From Lotus japonicus (Eukaryota > Streptophyta > Magnoliopsida > Fabales > Fabaceae), in NCBI RefSeq assembly GCF_012489685.1, contig NC_080044.1:27942369-28006368 (forward strand): a DNA stretch of 64,000 bases, in the 5' to 3' direction. Within the stretch, counting starts at the first letter, position 1. Each line of letters starts with the position of its first letter. Position numbers and translations under genes: made by a program. The notes beneath the pieces are model-generated. The model was given only the letters and a program-made list of their open reading frames with translations, did no database searches and was not told the origin of the DNA. Positions 20,240 to 31,835 of this stretch are shown here, in pieces.

Positions 20240-21950
20240 ACCAGAATGACAAAAATTCATGAACATTTTCAATAACTGACTTCTTACAACCGGTAGATGG
20301 TTCAGAACCCAAGGTAGATTGATGGATTTGGAGATTAAGTTCTGATGTGTCAACAATGGGATTTGGATTTCCAGGAGAGGGTTCCATATTCACATCTGAA
20401 GTAGTCTCAACTAATGTCTCAACATGGGGTTCAACATTGGGAACAAAAACAGATCAACTGATATCTCATGAATCACATTAGGCACAATAGCATTAGGATC
20501 TGCACTTACAGATTCACCTATGCTGTAAGATCAAGTTTTGATCTAGTAGTACAACTCTATGTTTTGATGATTACAAGTTAACCTTTTGAAATGAACAATT
20601 GTGGTACTCTAACGTGTTTTTCTGAGTGTGCTATTCACAGGCTCTGACCTCAACTCAATCTCACATAAATCAGAAGCACTGTGTATAAAGAGTGACCCAA
20701 GCAACGCTTTCGCATTCACCATGTTCAGTATGAACAGTGGAAAAGCTTCAGAAGTTCTGAAGTTATACAAACTCTGATGAGGACTCAGTCACTAGAAGCT
20801 CTGAAGATCCAGAAAGTCTGATAACCAAGAAACACTGAAGGCTCAGATGTTCTGATGGTGTAGAAGACTCTGAAGATACAGAAGCTGAATAGTGGAAACT
20901 CTGAAGTCCAGAAGCAAGAAACTCTGAAGGCCATGTTCTTCCTTCTGAGTTCAGAATCAGAAGAAACAATGGTCAGAGGATCTGTGCTTTCCCTCTGACT
21001 CTGATCAACCGGCTTCACAAGTTCCAATATGAAGCATTCCCCTGATCAGAAGTCTCCTAGGTTTAAAGGTCGCGTCGCTATCCAAGTACAAAAGCAACTG
21101 TACCTTCCTGACGACCTACCTAACGTTCTCAGCCACAGCAAAAGCTGGATTTTCCAGAACTGCCCTCCAACGGTAGCATTTCCCATGCATCGCTCAACCC
21201 TAATCCTTGGAGTATATAAAGAGGCTGAAGACTGAAAGAAACGGCTAGAAGCATTCACATACGCGCAAGACAATCTTAAATTCTTCTAAGTTTTCTTTCA
21301 TCCAAAATTCATTGAGTTTACTATTAGCTTTTTAGAAGCAAATCTCTTGTAAACAATTCTTTGATAAACAGTTTGTTTAGTTCCTTTAGGAGATCAAGGT
21401 TGATCGGATCCTAGAGAAGACTAAGAGAGTGAATCTTAGTGTGAGCTAAGTCAGTGTAATTGTTAGTCACTTGTAGGTTTCAAGTGCAGTTGTAACTCTT
21501 ACCTGATTAGTGGATTGCCTTCATTCTAAGAAGGAAGAAATCACCTTAACGGGTGGACTGGAGTAGCTTGAGTGATTTATCAAGTGAACCAGGATAAAAT
21601 CCTTGTGTGCTTTCCTATCTCTTATCTTTAGCACTTAAGTTCTCGAAAGATTTGTCAAAATCTTTTAGGTGGAAGTTTTATACTGAAAACGTTATTCAAA
21701 CCCCCCCTTTCTACCGTTTTTCATACCTTCATATGCTTGCATGAACAGTTGCTGGCGCATTTGAGACTTCAAGAGAACTTGCAACAACAAATTTCTTCCA
21801 CCATTCCTTCATAACATCTACACCAGAACTCTGAGATTTAAGAAGAGCAACATCCTTTGAATATGATCTATTCACCCTAGATGGTTTCCTCGCCGAAGAA
21901 CTTGACTCTAACTCCTTCTTTAGGTTTTCACTCTTTCCTTGCTGGAGCTA
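20240..21950 (-). pseudogene. env-like ORF remnant of the gag-only SIRE-like element
   Basis: Reading from 21950 downward I find a Ser-rich segment (ESSSSARKPSRV), then VDVMKEWWKKFVV and an acidic/proline segment. The frame crosses the solo LTR (20524-21731, removed with its duplication) and continues with one frameshift to about 20240. Position and orientation match the 3' ORF of SIRE-type elements (compare 51186-52925). Only a fragment remains. Confidence 0.5.
20524..21731 (+). repeat. solo LTR (copia type) inside the SIRE-like element
   Basis: TGTAAGATCAAG to CATACCTTCA, 1,208 bp, flanked by a perfect TATGC duplication (20519-20523 and 21732-21736). It carries the CTTCAGA/TCTGAAG-rich U3, the TATA box in GGAGTATATAAAGAGG near 21210 and the C-rich stretch before its end. 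Best-preserved reference copy of this LTR family in the window (others at 8385, 8522, 9407 and 11511). Confidence 0.92.
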
Positions 21951-23510
21951 CTTGTGGATTAGTCCTTGGTTGATCATGAGACTGAGGATATCCATATAGC
22001 TTATAACAGTAGAGCCTTATATGACCAAGTTTGCCACAGTGATGATTTCTCCAAGTAGATTTCTTGGATTTTCTGAACTGAGGGTACACATGTCGTACAG
22101 AATGATGCAACATTGGGTCTAGGATTGGTCGCTTTGTGTGCTTAGCAGATGAAACAGACTTATTTGCATTCTTGTAGCTGAAGCCTATCCCTTCCATATC
22201 TCTAACTGTTTTCCCAACTCCCAGAATCTCCTCTAACACATTAGTACTATTATTCATCATACGAATAGACTTTGTCATACCTTCAAGCTTGGAGTTCAAA
22301 AGAGTAACTTCCTCTTGTAAGCTACCATTGATGATTAGAAGGTGCTTCTTTTTCGCAAGTAGATTATTGACGTTCTTTACTTCTTCTTGCAAACTAGCAT
22401 TAGTTCTCTGAAGCTTCTCATTCTCCTCACGGAACTTGCTGATGGTCTTTACTTCTTCTTGCAAGCAGGAGTTATTACTCTGAAGTTGCTTCTTCTCAGC
22501 AACCAAATCCTTGACTTCTTTTCTCATTTTCTCACCATACGTACATGATTCCTCCCACTTAGCCAGCAACAATTTGTAGATTTCAACTAGTTCTTCCTCA
22601 TCAGCATCACTTGACTCAGCATCAGAATAGCACTTTCCGATGAGAGCCTTTTCATGAATAGTATTGGTTGTATCATTCTCATGTTTGCCCTTGAGATGAA
22701 TTTCAATATTCTTCACATTGTCCGACACATTGTCCATGACATTTGTATTTGACGTTCTGCCCAAACTCTTCAACGCTTTGTTAAGAAATGATATAGCTTC
22801 TGCAATACTTGCATCAGTTTCCTTCTCCCTTTGATCTTCATCTTCTTCAGTGTTGGACACAAAAGTTATACTCTTCGCCTTCTTCTCAGATCTACCATTA
22901 AGAGACATCTCAAAGGTTTGCAAGGAACCAATGAGTTCATCAACCTTGATGTTACTGATGTCTTGGGCTTCTTCAATGGCAGTTACCTTCATGTCAAACC
23001 TCTTGGGGTGAGACCTGAGAATCTTTCTTGCTAACTTTTCTTCAGACATGGGTTCCCCTAGGGCAAAAGAAGAGTTGGTTAGATCCCTTATACGCATGTG
23101 GAACTCATATATTGATTCATCTTCATAGTTTCAAACTGAGTTGTAAGAAGCTGAAGCTTTGACATACGAACTCTTGAAGTTCCTTTATGGGCAGTCTGGA
23201 GAATCTCCCATGCTTCCTTAGCCACAGTACATGTGTTGATTAGCCTGAACATATTTTTGTCAACTCCATTAAAAATAGCATTCAAGGCTTTGGAGTTTCC
23301 AAGAGCTTCGTCATCTTCTTTCTTTGTCCACTTTTCTGCAGGCTTCAATTCAGTTGTGGATGCTATCACAAGATGTTTCGAACCCTTGACTATTTCCTTC
23401 CATGTTATATTGTCCATAGATTTGAGAAACACCATCATTCGAGCCTTCCAATAGTCATAATTTGTACCTTCCAAAATTGGTGGCATATAGATTGATCTTC
23501 TTCCATCCAT
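21928..23510 (-). pseudogene. gag: gag of the SIRE-like element, frameshifted
   Basis: Starts at the Met of MDGRRSIYMPP, matching the start in the intact copy. The first part (to about 23100) has the copia gag opening with GTNYDYWKARM and the [14 protein letters not shown] motif. A one-base shift near 23118 moves to the second frame (23097-21928), which has [22 protein letters not shown], a long coiled coil (about 130 residues) and a zinc-knuckle-like HHCGKLGHIRLYC followed by KLYGYP. The first Cys of the knuckle is Asn here. It would form virus-like particles; this copy is broken by the shift. Confidence 0.88.
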
Positions 23511-23571
23511 AATGTTGTCCTTGAGAACAAAATACATTCCCTGGAGCTCACCCAAACATAATAGGGTGCCT

Positions 23572-23583
23572 GCTCTGATACCA
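23572..23583 (-). promoter_or_regulatory. primer-binding site, initiator Met tRNA type (SIRE-like element)
   Basis: Minus strand TGGTATCAGAGC, extending to AGGC, two bases inside the LTR end at 23586. Confidence 0.93.
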
Positions 23584-23585
23584 AT

Positions 23586-24411
23586 TGTAATTCAAGTTCC
23601 CTATAGGACGAATGTCCTGCACGATGCTGGGACAACCAAGTTCCACAACTGACTAACAGTAACAAAACCAGCAAAATAATAAAGAAGAACACAGAGGATT
23701 GGTAACCCAGTTCGGTCAAACTTCACCTACGTCTGGAGGGTTTGCACCCAAAGAAAAGAAATCCACTATCTCAAGATTCAGGAATTACAGACACTCATGA
23801 ACACCACGGTTCATAGTTCACTTCCTAATCTACCCAGTGTATTTCTACTTAGTATCTCAACATAAGTAGAGAGCCCCTCTCACTTTCTCTCAATTATTGT
23901 CACAGTGATTGGTAACAAACAATCAACAATCAGAGTTTGAAGAATCGAACACACAGAACACAACTTTGCTTTATAGAATCAGTGAGCAAAGTTTGTTCAC
24001 AAGTAACAAGGACAAAGAACAATGAAGAATCCTTAAACACTTGATCTCTCTCTATTAGCTTCGGTGGTCTTCATGTTTTAGGGTTAGCATGGGCTGAAGT
24101 AACAGATTGCAACAACCATCAACTCAAAACTGAATCTCCAAAGATCTTGTTGCGTTTTTCCCAAGTAAAGATAGAAACAAATCTTTTATCAAAGATTGTT
24201 TCAGCAAATAACAACCCACAATTAAAACCCTTCTGGTACAGCTACTTGAACCTCAAGTAACTTATAAAAACATATCTTCATAAGATTTTCAAGTGCCCAC
24301 AATCACGTTTCAAGCAAAGGATTGATGTCCTAGCTTCACGAAATCAGATGCCAAGGCATCTGCTTCGACATCAGATTGTTTTTGACAAAATGCAAGACAA
24401 CAAAGTAACAA
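23586..24411 (-). repeat. right (5') LTR of the gag-only SIRE-like element
   Basis: TGTAATTCAAG to AACAACA, 826 bp, followed by the ACTTT duplication. The U5 block GTCCTGCACGATGCTGGGAC at 23614-23633 is identical in all four SIRE-type LTRs of the window. Confidence 0.88.
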
Positions 24412-25434
24412 CAACTTTTCTCAGAGATTGGACAAACAAGAATTTCATCACCTACATTCCAACCCAACAAGAATTACAATTTGAACATCAAAGTTGGATG
24501 CAAGTGTTATACTCTCTACTCTCAAGTGTTTAGGTTTGTGTTTAATCATGCTTAAGAAACGCTCACCATCTCATGAAAACATGCATCTATCATAGGCTTG
24601 ACAAGATTCTAACACACCAATTAAATTGAACAAATGCACACAAAGATCAAATGACTTTTCAAGGTTGTAATGAGGCTAAGGTCAATCAAAGATTTATGAA
24701 AGATATTCAGAGTTAAAACCTTAGTAAAAATGAGAGCAATGGGGAATAATTCAAACACACTGTCGCGGGTGCGTGTCAAAGTATTTTTGCTTAAAATGCA
24801 GTACAAGGTGTTGAACACCAGGATCGTTCTCAGAAGGACTTGATGAATTATTAATTAATATTAGAGTAAAAAAAAGAAAATAAAAAGGGGGGTTTGATTG
24901 ATTTGATAGAAGGTAACAAAGCAATAATTAAAGAAATAGATAGAATAGAGAAAACGTTAGTCATCGGATTATAACATTCAAGTGCAACAAACCTTCATTG
25001 GTTACAAAAGATTAATTATTCCTTATTAATTTCCTAATTCGTGAGAACTAATTAACCAAGCGGAAATTAATTCACAGTTTTCTAAACTAAGCGATTAAGA
25101 AACAGTTACGAACTAACATGAACTAAGCGAACATGCATCAACTCTTATTTCTAAAACTACGGAATTAAGCAAACCCTAAATCAGAAATAGAGATGAAGAG
25201 AATAATAAAGAAAGAAATTCGCATTAAGAATAGAACCTCAAGTTTGCAAACACAAGAATATTAAAAATCCTAAAACTAACTATGGAGTTTAGCAACTCAT
25301 ACTACAAAAAAGAGAGATAGGGGGGGGGGGGGGGGGAGATGTGGTGAAGTGAGGTGAGGTGGTGAGTTAACAAATCCTAAACCTCACTTATTTATACTAA
25401 TAAATAAACATTTTTATCAAGTAACAATCCTAGT

Positions 25435-26523
25435 TGTGAACACCTAATTTTGTCCTACTTTTAAATTAATTTAATATAAAATAGCACTCAAAATTATATT
25501 AATATTCATTATTTAAATGATTTCAGAATTATAATATTAATTAAATAAATAAATACGAAAATAAATATTAAATACCAAAAATAAACTAGATTGTTCTAGA
25601 TGGGCTTTTCTTCCTCTCCAAGAAGGGTGAAGAATGATTCCTAAGAATATTCTAGGAGTGGTGAGAAAGAAACCCTAAACCGGCAGCTATAAATAGAGAT
25701 GGGGTTTTGTGTGGTGAGATGAGGTTTAGAGAGAAGGAGAAACAGAGTGATCATTTTTGAGTTGTAGTTCCACCTTTGAACTGCAACTCTAAAATTAAGC
25801 CATACCAAAGAGAGGGAGTGTTTCATACTTGTTCAATTGCGCGGATAGCAGAAAGTTGGAGAAAAGGATTCATTACTTCATCAACCAGGTGACCATATCA
25901 GTCTTTGCCTTCTTTGCGAGCGTGAGTTCATTTTGAAACAATGTCATGTTAATCTAATTGCTATGATGAATGAATGTCTTTGCCTTCTCTACATATGTGA
26001 ATCTGTTTTGAATAAAACACCTTCATAATGTTAAGTTGATTTCTCTTTGAATCATATAAAAGTTGCTTCGTTCGCATGCGGTAGTCTTTAGAAAATATTA
26101 TGATACAAACAAGCATCACAGCCCATCCTTCAATCGAAATAATATGCCACATATTTTTCCTATCTGCTTTCTTTTTTAATAAGGACAATCAGATTCTTTA
26201 CTTAATATGGTATAGGAATATCAATTGTAAATAGCCTACTGGATACCTACTTTTTTTTAAAATATTTTCTTCTCATGTAATTGATCAAATCTAATATCCT
26301 AAATCTCAATGTCATATCCTAAATCTCAATGTCATAATAAACCCATGCATGTTTGTTTTCTTTTAGTGAAATAAAATATACGTACCAACTTAAAATGATC
26401 TCCTTTTTTATACAAATAAGACATGTTAATATATCAAATCTTTTCAAAATAAAAAACATTGGTGGCGACTCTTCTGAATTCTAATGTTTGTAGTGCCGTC
26501 CAGCCGCAATCCTGGGTGCTACA
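25435..26523 (+). repeat. 5' LTR of the Ogre/Tat element
   Basis: TGTGAACACC to GGGTGCTACA, 1,089 bp. Compared with the 3' LTR it lacks about 320 bp near 26452, between two AAAAACA repeats (the part with GGGATACGTAGGAGCGGG in the other copy), and has a 20 bp tandem duplication near 26296-26335. Confidence 0.87.
25670..25695 (+). promoter_or_regulatory. telo-box plus TATA box of the Ogre/Tat LTR
   Basis: AAACCCTAAA (25670-25679), a telo-box as found in promoters of plant ribosomal-protein genes, lies 8 bp before TATAAATA (25688-25695). The same arrangement existed in the 3' LTR before the LINE insertion. Confidence 0.55.
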
Positions 26524-26525
26524 GT

Positions 26526-26544
26526 TGGCGACTCTGCTGGGGAC
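26526..26544 (+). promoter_or_regulatory. primer-binding site, Arg tRNA type
   Basis: TGGCGACTCTGCTGGGGAC begins two bases after the LTR end. It matches the complement of plant tRNA-Arg(ACG) with two or three mismatches (from memory of that tRNA), the primer known for Ogre elements. From 26545 to 26999 is leader with no feature I can name. Confidence 0.7.
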
Positions 26545-26999
26545 CATACTTCGAGAGTCAAGCCTGACATGGTTAATTGTGTGATTTTTCTTGTTAGCTT
26601 TATTTGTTTAACCCCTTTTCTTAATTATAATTTTGTGAACCCTAGGATAGATGACCTTTTGTATTTGTATAGTTGTGTTTTTTGTTCTTTGGATATCCGC
26701 CCAGATTTATACTGCCATTATGGGCTTACCACATGTGAACTTTGGTTCCCTGTGGTTAAGGTCATGTTGACAGGTTCAATCTAGGGACCTTTTTAGTTGA
26801 GAGAATTTTAGACCCCTCCTTAAGGTAGCACCCAAATAGTCTGGCCATAGTATTGCCATCCATAGGATTTACCCTAATAGGACACATGGGAGCATATTCT
26901 ACTTTTTTTTTATCCCTAAAAATTAATAAAACTGTATATATCATGTTACATACTATTAATTCCTTTTTCTTTTTTCCCTACGATAGGTAAGCTTGGAGG

Positions 27000-27380
27000 T
27001 TGGAATTGCTTTTGATAAAAAACGAAATAGAAAATTTTGAGCATGCTAGCACTCCTCCGAAAGAAGATTTTAAGGTGATGACAAGCTCCAATGAAGTACA
27101 AATTCTGAATGCCAAGCTCCTTCAAGCCAAGAAAGACCACGAGGCGCTTCAAGCACATTACGTCGAAAGTCGCGACGAGTGTGCCATTTTGCAGAAGAAA
27201 CTTGATATGATGAGAGATCAATTGACAACTTGGGGCCCGAAGTTCTTACGTCGCCTCTGCGAAGCAAATGAGGAGATGTGCTCCAACCCTTCTTGGGAAC
27301 CATTGCCTGCTGTGGGTGAATTCATGAGTCTGTGTGAGTATATGGCATCAGGGCTTAAAAGAAAGAGAGATGGCCAGTAG
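27000..27380 (+). CDS. ORF1 remnant of the Ogre/Tat element, coiled coil, 126 aa
   Basis: Open frame between the leader and gag, at the place where Ogre elements carry an additional ORF of unknown function. Residues about 30-80 are a heptad-like charged coiled coil (KKDHEALQ...KKLDMM). The C-terminus has a WGPKFLRRL segment and a basic tail KRKRDGQ. No enzymatic motif. It is shorter than the ORF1 of complete Ogre elements, so it is probably the C-terminal remnant; there may be a splice junction upstream. From 27381 to 27679 is AT-rich spacer ending in a splice-acceptor-like TTTTACAG. Confidence 0.5.
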   Translation: MELLLIKNEIENFEHASTPPKEDFKVMTSSNEVQILNAKLLQAKKDHEALQAHYVESRDECAILQKKLDMMRDQLTTWGPKFLRRLCEANEEMCSNPSWEPLPAVGEFMSLCEYMASGLKRKRDGQ

Positions 27381-27679
27381 AGTTGATACGGTCTAGAGTT
27401 CATGTTTTGTAATGGTAAATCTGATGAATGAACAAATTTTGCATTAATAAAATTTCGAGTTTATCTTCTCAAGATATTGCTAGTATGCTCAAGACACAAT
27501 CTATGTGGAACTCCCCCTAGATTGATTGTCAACCATGTCTACCATCTTATAGGTTGTGCACCTTCTGATGGGATACGGGTTATATTTCGACTTATCAAGT
27601 TCAGCGGCAACCTACCTAGTAACAACATCGTAAGATATATGAAATTAAATAAATAACTTAACAACGTTTTATTTTACAG

Positions 27680-30499
27680 AAACAAAAAGTGTATCTTCGG
27701 CATCCTTACAGGACCCGGTCTCAGGCTAAGATCATGGATGATCTTGAACGCAGCAATGTAGAGTTAAAGGAGGAAGTGAATCAACTTAAGGAACAAATGT
27801 CCAAGCTCATGGAGTTTATACAAGAAGCTGCGAAAAAGGACAATGAAACGTCGTCATCCACTCCTGACAATCCACCTGGCTTTTCTCTTGCCCATGCTCA
27901 AGGGGTAGTCATGCCGCTGACGGTGCAGTCTAACAGGCCCTTCCAACAAGTTTCTCAGTCGCACGATGTCCAGTTTCCCCCTTATGGCCTTCCTCCAGGT
28001 TATACACCGCCTTTTGTTGTCGACCCAACAGACAGTAACCCACCGGCCACTGCCCAGCTTGGCCTGACCCAGTCACAGGGTCCGCTCAACAATGCCATGG
28101 GAGTACCATATGCTAATGTCCCTCCATATGCTGTCCCACAAAAACAGGTGCCACTCCCAAATACCAGCCAACAAGACATGACTCACGTCTATTATTCCCC
28201 GCATTCCCTAACCGTTCCTGTGCCAAATTACTCGGTTGAGGTGGACCAACAACACCCTACTACGCCAACACCTCGCGCTGTTGAAGACGACCAACCCAAA
28301 GGAAGGCTGCAGTTGCTGGAGGAAAGAATGCGGGCCATTGAAGGTGGAAATCATGGTTTTAGTGATGCATCAGGCTTGTGTCTTGTCCCAGATATTGTGA
28401 TTCCCCCAAAGTTCAAGGTCCCAGAGTTCAGTAAGTACAAGGGGACTACTTGTCCAAAAAGTCATTTGACCATGTACTGCAAAAAGATGGCTTCACATAC
28501 GCATGATGAGAAGATCATGATCCATTTTTTCCAAGATAGTCTGACTGGAGGGGCACTGAATTGGTACATGCATTTAGAGCGGACCCGCATACGCAGTTGG
28601 GGAGATTTAGCAGACGCATTCTTGAAGCAGTACAAATACAACGCTGATATGGCTCCTGATAGAATGCAGCTCCAAAACTCCTTGAAAAAAGAAAGTGAAA
28701 CTTTCAAGGAATACGCCCAACGGAGGAGAGAGCTGGCATCTCAAGTAGAACCTCCCCTATCTGAGAAAGAGATCGTATCAATGTTCATCGAGACTCTTCA
28801 ACCCCCATTTTATGATAGGATGGTCGGAAGTGTGTCGTCGAATTTCTCAAACATGGTTATCATCGGTGAGAGAGTAGAGCATGGTATGAGAATTGGGAGG
28901 ATTCCTGCTAATCACTCCGCAACCAGCAACATGAAGAAACCTGCTCAAAATTTTGGAAAGAACAATGAAGGGGAAGCTAATGCCATCATTGCCTACCAAA
29001 CCTCGCAATGGTATCAACCAACTCCACCCCAATCTTCCAACATAATACCTCCACACCAAAACTCACCGTAAGACCAGGATCCCATTAACCAAAGAAACAA
29101 AAACAGGGTCCAGTTCGACCCCATTCCTTTGACCTACACAGAGCTTCTGCCCCAACTTATCAAAGGCTCCTTGGTGGTTCCTTATCTCTTAGTGCTGGCC
29201 CAACCTCCATATCCGAGGGGATATGACCCCAATACTAAGTGTGACTATCATGCTGGATCTATCGGGCATTCCACCGAGAAATGTCTTGCATTTAAACATA
29301 AGGTGCAAAAGTTGATCGATGCGAAGTTGCTGAATTTTGCTGAAAAACCAAATATTGGGAACAATCCGCTGCCAGGTCACAGCGCAAATGCAATTGGGGA
29401 AGATTCTGAACCACATTTGGTTAGAAGCGTGGAAGATGTTAGGACTCCGTTGAAGCTCATCTTTATTGAAATGTGCAAAAGAGGAATGATCAAGGGGAGT
29501 CTCGATGAGGCGGAAATGTGTGGTTTCCACCCTGGTGCTCCTCATCACATCCAGGAATGCAATGAGTTCATAGGGATATTGCAAGACCTTATGGATCAGA
29601 AGCTAGTGCAGATAGGCCAGTTTGGGGCCGGCCATGAAGTAGCAATGAATGAGGGGCAGATCCCGATCTTTTCAAAGCCGCTGGTTATCCATTACACTAG
29701 GAGTTTAACGACTCCTATTACAGGTGAACAAAAGACCATTACTGTACAACTGGACATGACTAGCAAAGCCCCGCTACAAAAGATGTTTGTTGGTAGCTAT
29801 GCAGCTGCTCTGGTTTCTACCGATCCCAAGTCGATCACCATCAAACTATCAGCTCCATTTCCATGCAAAGATAGCAAGGCAGTACAATGGAAATATGATT
29901 TTAAGATCGAAAATGGCAGTTCTGAAGCTCCAACTATTACAAATATTGCTGACACCCGGAGTGACCCGAAGCGGGCATGTTTATGCACCAGAAGATGCAT
30001 TAGAGACCTCATTTCAGGCACTGGAAATTGCCAGTGCAACGTATGTGAACAAAGAAACGCCTGACCTAAAAGCACAATTTTCAGATGCTTCTTTGATGGT
30101 CGCCAAAGTAATGCTCGAAGGAGGTTATGATCAAGGAAGAGGGCTTGGAACAAGTGAAAAAGGGATCGTTGAAGTTCTAACTCCATTCGAAAATAAGGAC
30201 AAATATGGGCTAGGTTACAAACCCACTAAGGATGACAAGAAAATGGTGGCTGCTGATAAAAGGGAAAAGAGATTAGCCAGGTTGGAAAATTAGGAACCGA
30301 TGAATGAGAGACTCACCATATGCAATCTGTTCGAGACATTCCAAAGTGCTGGTTTTGAATTTCTAGGCCCTATAGCTGCAGGAGAAGAAGATGTTTCAGG
30401 AATCCAGCATGCTAATCTAATCTGTCCATGTGCACCAAATGAAAATCTCAATAATTGGAGGGTTGTCGAACTTTCTATGGTTTACAAACTTGTTCCAAA
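27680..30499 (+). pseudogene. gag-pro: gag-protease of the Ogre/Tat element
   Basis: The frame is open from the acceptor-like TTTTACAG; the first in-frame ATG is at 27734. Gag has an N-terminal coiled coil (ELKEEVNQLKEQMSKLMEF), a proline-rich stretch, then the Ogre capsid core FKVPEFSKYKG...HLTMYCKKM...LNWYMHLE. A TAA at 29069-29071 interrupts the same frame. Next come CDYHAGSIGHSTEKC and CGFHPGAPHHIQEC, the Ogre spacer with zinc-finger-like patterns, a protease-side segment, a one-base shift near 29960, and a G-patch-like GGYDQGRGLG (29787 frame). A TAG near 30291 follows. The frame ends at the intron donor. Two stops and one shift mark decay. Confidence 0.85.
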
Positions 30500-30732
30500 G
30501 TAATTGCATAATGATTGTCCTTTGCTTTTCCCAAAGCTTAGGATATCTTGAACATTTTGTGTTGGGTCATCATGTTTCCCTTTGATTTATAATATTAATA
30601 AAATGCATTTTGAATTTCCACCATAACCTCTTCTTTTACTTTGCTGCCCTTTTCTTTATCTTTGCTTAAGCCTTTTGTTGCCAACGTTTCTTCTTATCCT
30701 CTCCCTTTTATTTATAACTAACAACAATGCAG
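30500..30732 (+). other. Ogre-type intron between protease and RT
   Basis: 233 bp from a GT at 30500 (CCAAA/GTAATTG) to an AG at 30732 (ATGCAG/GGCT), with T-rich sequence before the acceptor. Unspliced, the frame ends at once (AAG TAA). Spliced, it continues CCA AAG GCT AAG into a 70-codon acidic linker. A short intron at this location is the defining feature of Ogre elements; its removal decides whether the pol part can be made. Confidence 0.75.
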
Positions 30733-31361
30733 GGCTAAGAGCGATGTCCTCGAGGGTGACAGTGCTAGTGTGATATCGCCTTATTTTGACTGCCCTATCA
30801 ATCAAGCTGACGAGGAAACAAAAGATGAGGATGAACCTCCCCCTGAACTTTTGAGATTAATGGAGCAGTCGAGGCCGCAAATAAGAACATCAAAAAGACT
30901 GCAGAAAATGGTAGTAACATATAGAGATTGGCACGACATGCTCCTTTTCGCCTTGCATTCGCACTTCAACTAGGGCAACACCATTTTCTCTAGTGTATAG
31001 GATAAAGGCAGTCTTACCAATTGAAGTTGAGATCTCATCACTAAGGGTGTTGATGGAAGCGAAACTGGAGGAAGCTGAATGGGTCCAAACCCGACTTGAC
31101 CAATTGAATCTCATCGATGGTAGAAGGTTAGCCGCTTACGAAAAGAAGGTGTGTCCTAGGGAATTTCAAGAAGGGGATCTTGTCCTTAAGAAGATTTTGC
31201 CCACTCAAAAAGACCACCGAGGTAAATGGACCCCAGATTATGAAGGTCCATATGTAGTCAAAAGAGTATTCTCTAGAGGAGCCCTTATCCTCAGTGACAT
31301 GGATAACCAAGATCTGCCACACCCCATAAATTCTGATAAAGTAAAAAAGTATTATGTTTGA
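30733..31361 (+). pseudogene. pol: pol remnant: acidic linker joined to integrase C-terminus
   Basis: After the intron comes the post-intron linker (DCPINQADEETKDEDEPPPELLRLMEQ). At about 30895 it jumps straight into the late integrase motif QKMVVTYRDWHDML; everything from RT to the integrase catalytic core has been deleted in frame. A frame break near 30970 follows, then the C-terminal integrase domain (30993-31361) with FQEGDLVLKKILP and GKWTPDYEGPYVVKR and the end KKYYV. Inactive. Confidence 0.85.
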
Positions 31362-31835
31362 AAAGCTCGCTAGATCGAAAGATGATCTAGGCAAAAGTTA
31401 GAGCCACCCGGTGGACTGAAAACTCAAAAACGAGCAGCCCACGCAAAAACTAGGGTAAAAAAAAAAAAAAAAAAACGGGGTGTGGTTTTGATCTTGGATA
31501 GCTCTTGCGAAGGTAGAAGCCTTGGCTAGGGTAAAGGAGATACTTGTAGAGAGGGTTATCTGGGGCAATCAAGAAGATACACAGTAAAAAAGGTATTATG
31601 TTTGAAAAGCTCGCTAGATCAAAAGATGGTCTAGGCAAAAGTTAGAATCACCCGGTGGACTGAAAACTCAAAAAGAGCAGCCCACGCAAAAGTTAGGGTT
31701 TAAAAAAAAGGAGACTAAGAAGAAATGGCATGGTTTGGATCTTGGGATAGCTCCTGCAAAGGTAGAAGTCTTGACCAGGGGAAAGGATATGCTTGTAGAG
31801 AGGGTCATCTGGGGCAATCAAGAAGATCAACGCAG
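31343..31835 (+). repeat. ~245 bp direct duplication in the 3' region of the Ogre/Tat element
   Basis: Unit 1 starts at AGTATTATGTTTGAAAAGC (31349) and unit 2 at the same motif 244 bp later. Both include the last codons of integrase, the CACCCGGTGGACTGAAAACTC block and GAGAGGGTTATCTGGGGCAA. Unit 1 carries an A19 run at 31457-31475. From 31836 to 32340 is AT-rich 3' sequence without features. Confidence 0.8.

Larger units (their letters stand above)
18979..24411 (-). mobile_element. gag-only SIRE/Maximus-like copia element
   Basis: LTRs 18979-19862 and 23586-24411, flanked by a perfect duplication ACTTT (18974-18978 and 24412-24416). The minus-strand order is LTR, Met-tRNA primer site, gag (frameshifted), a remnant of the env-like 3' ORF, a purine tract (19863-19877) and LTR. 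The whole protease-integrase-RT block is missing: gag runs almost directly into env-like sequence near 21930. The region 19878-20240 is AT-rich 3' non-coding DNA. A solo LTR (20524-21731) sits in the env-like part. Related to the intact element at 49922-58934 but clearly diverged. Confidence 0.9.
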
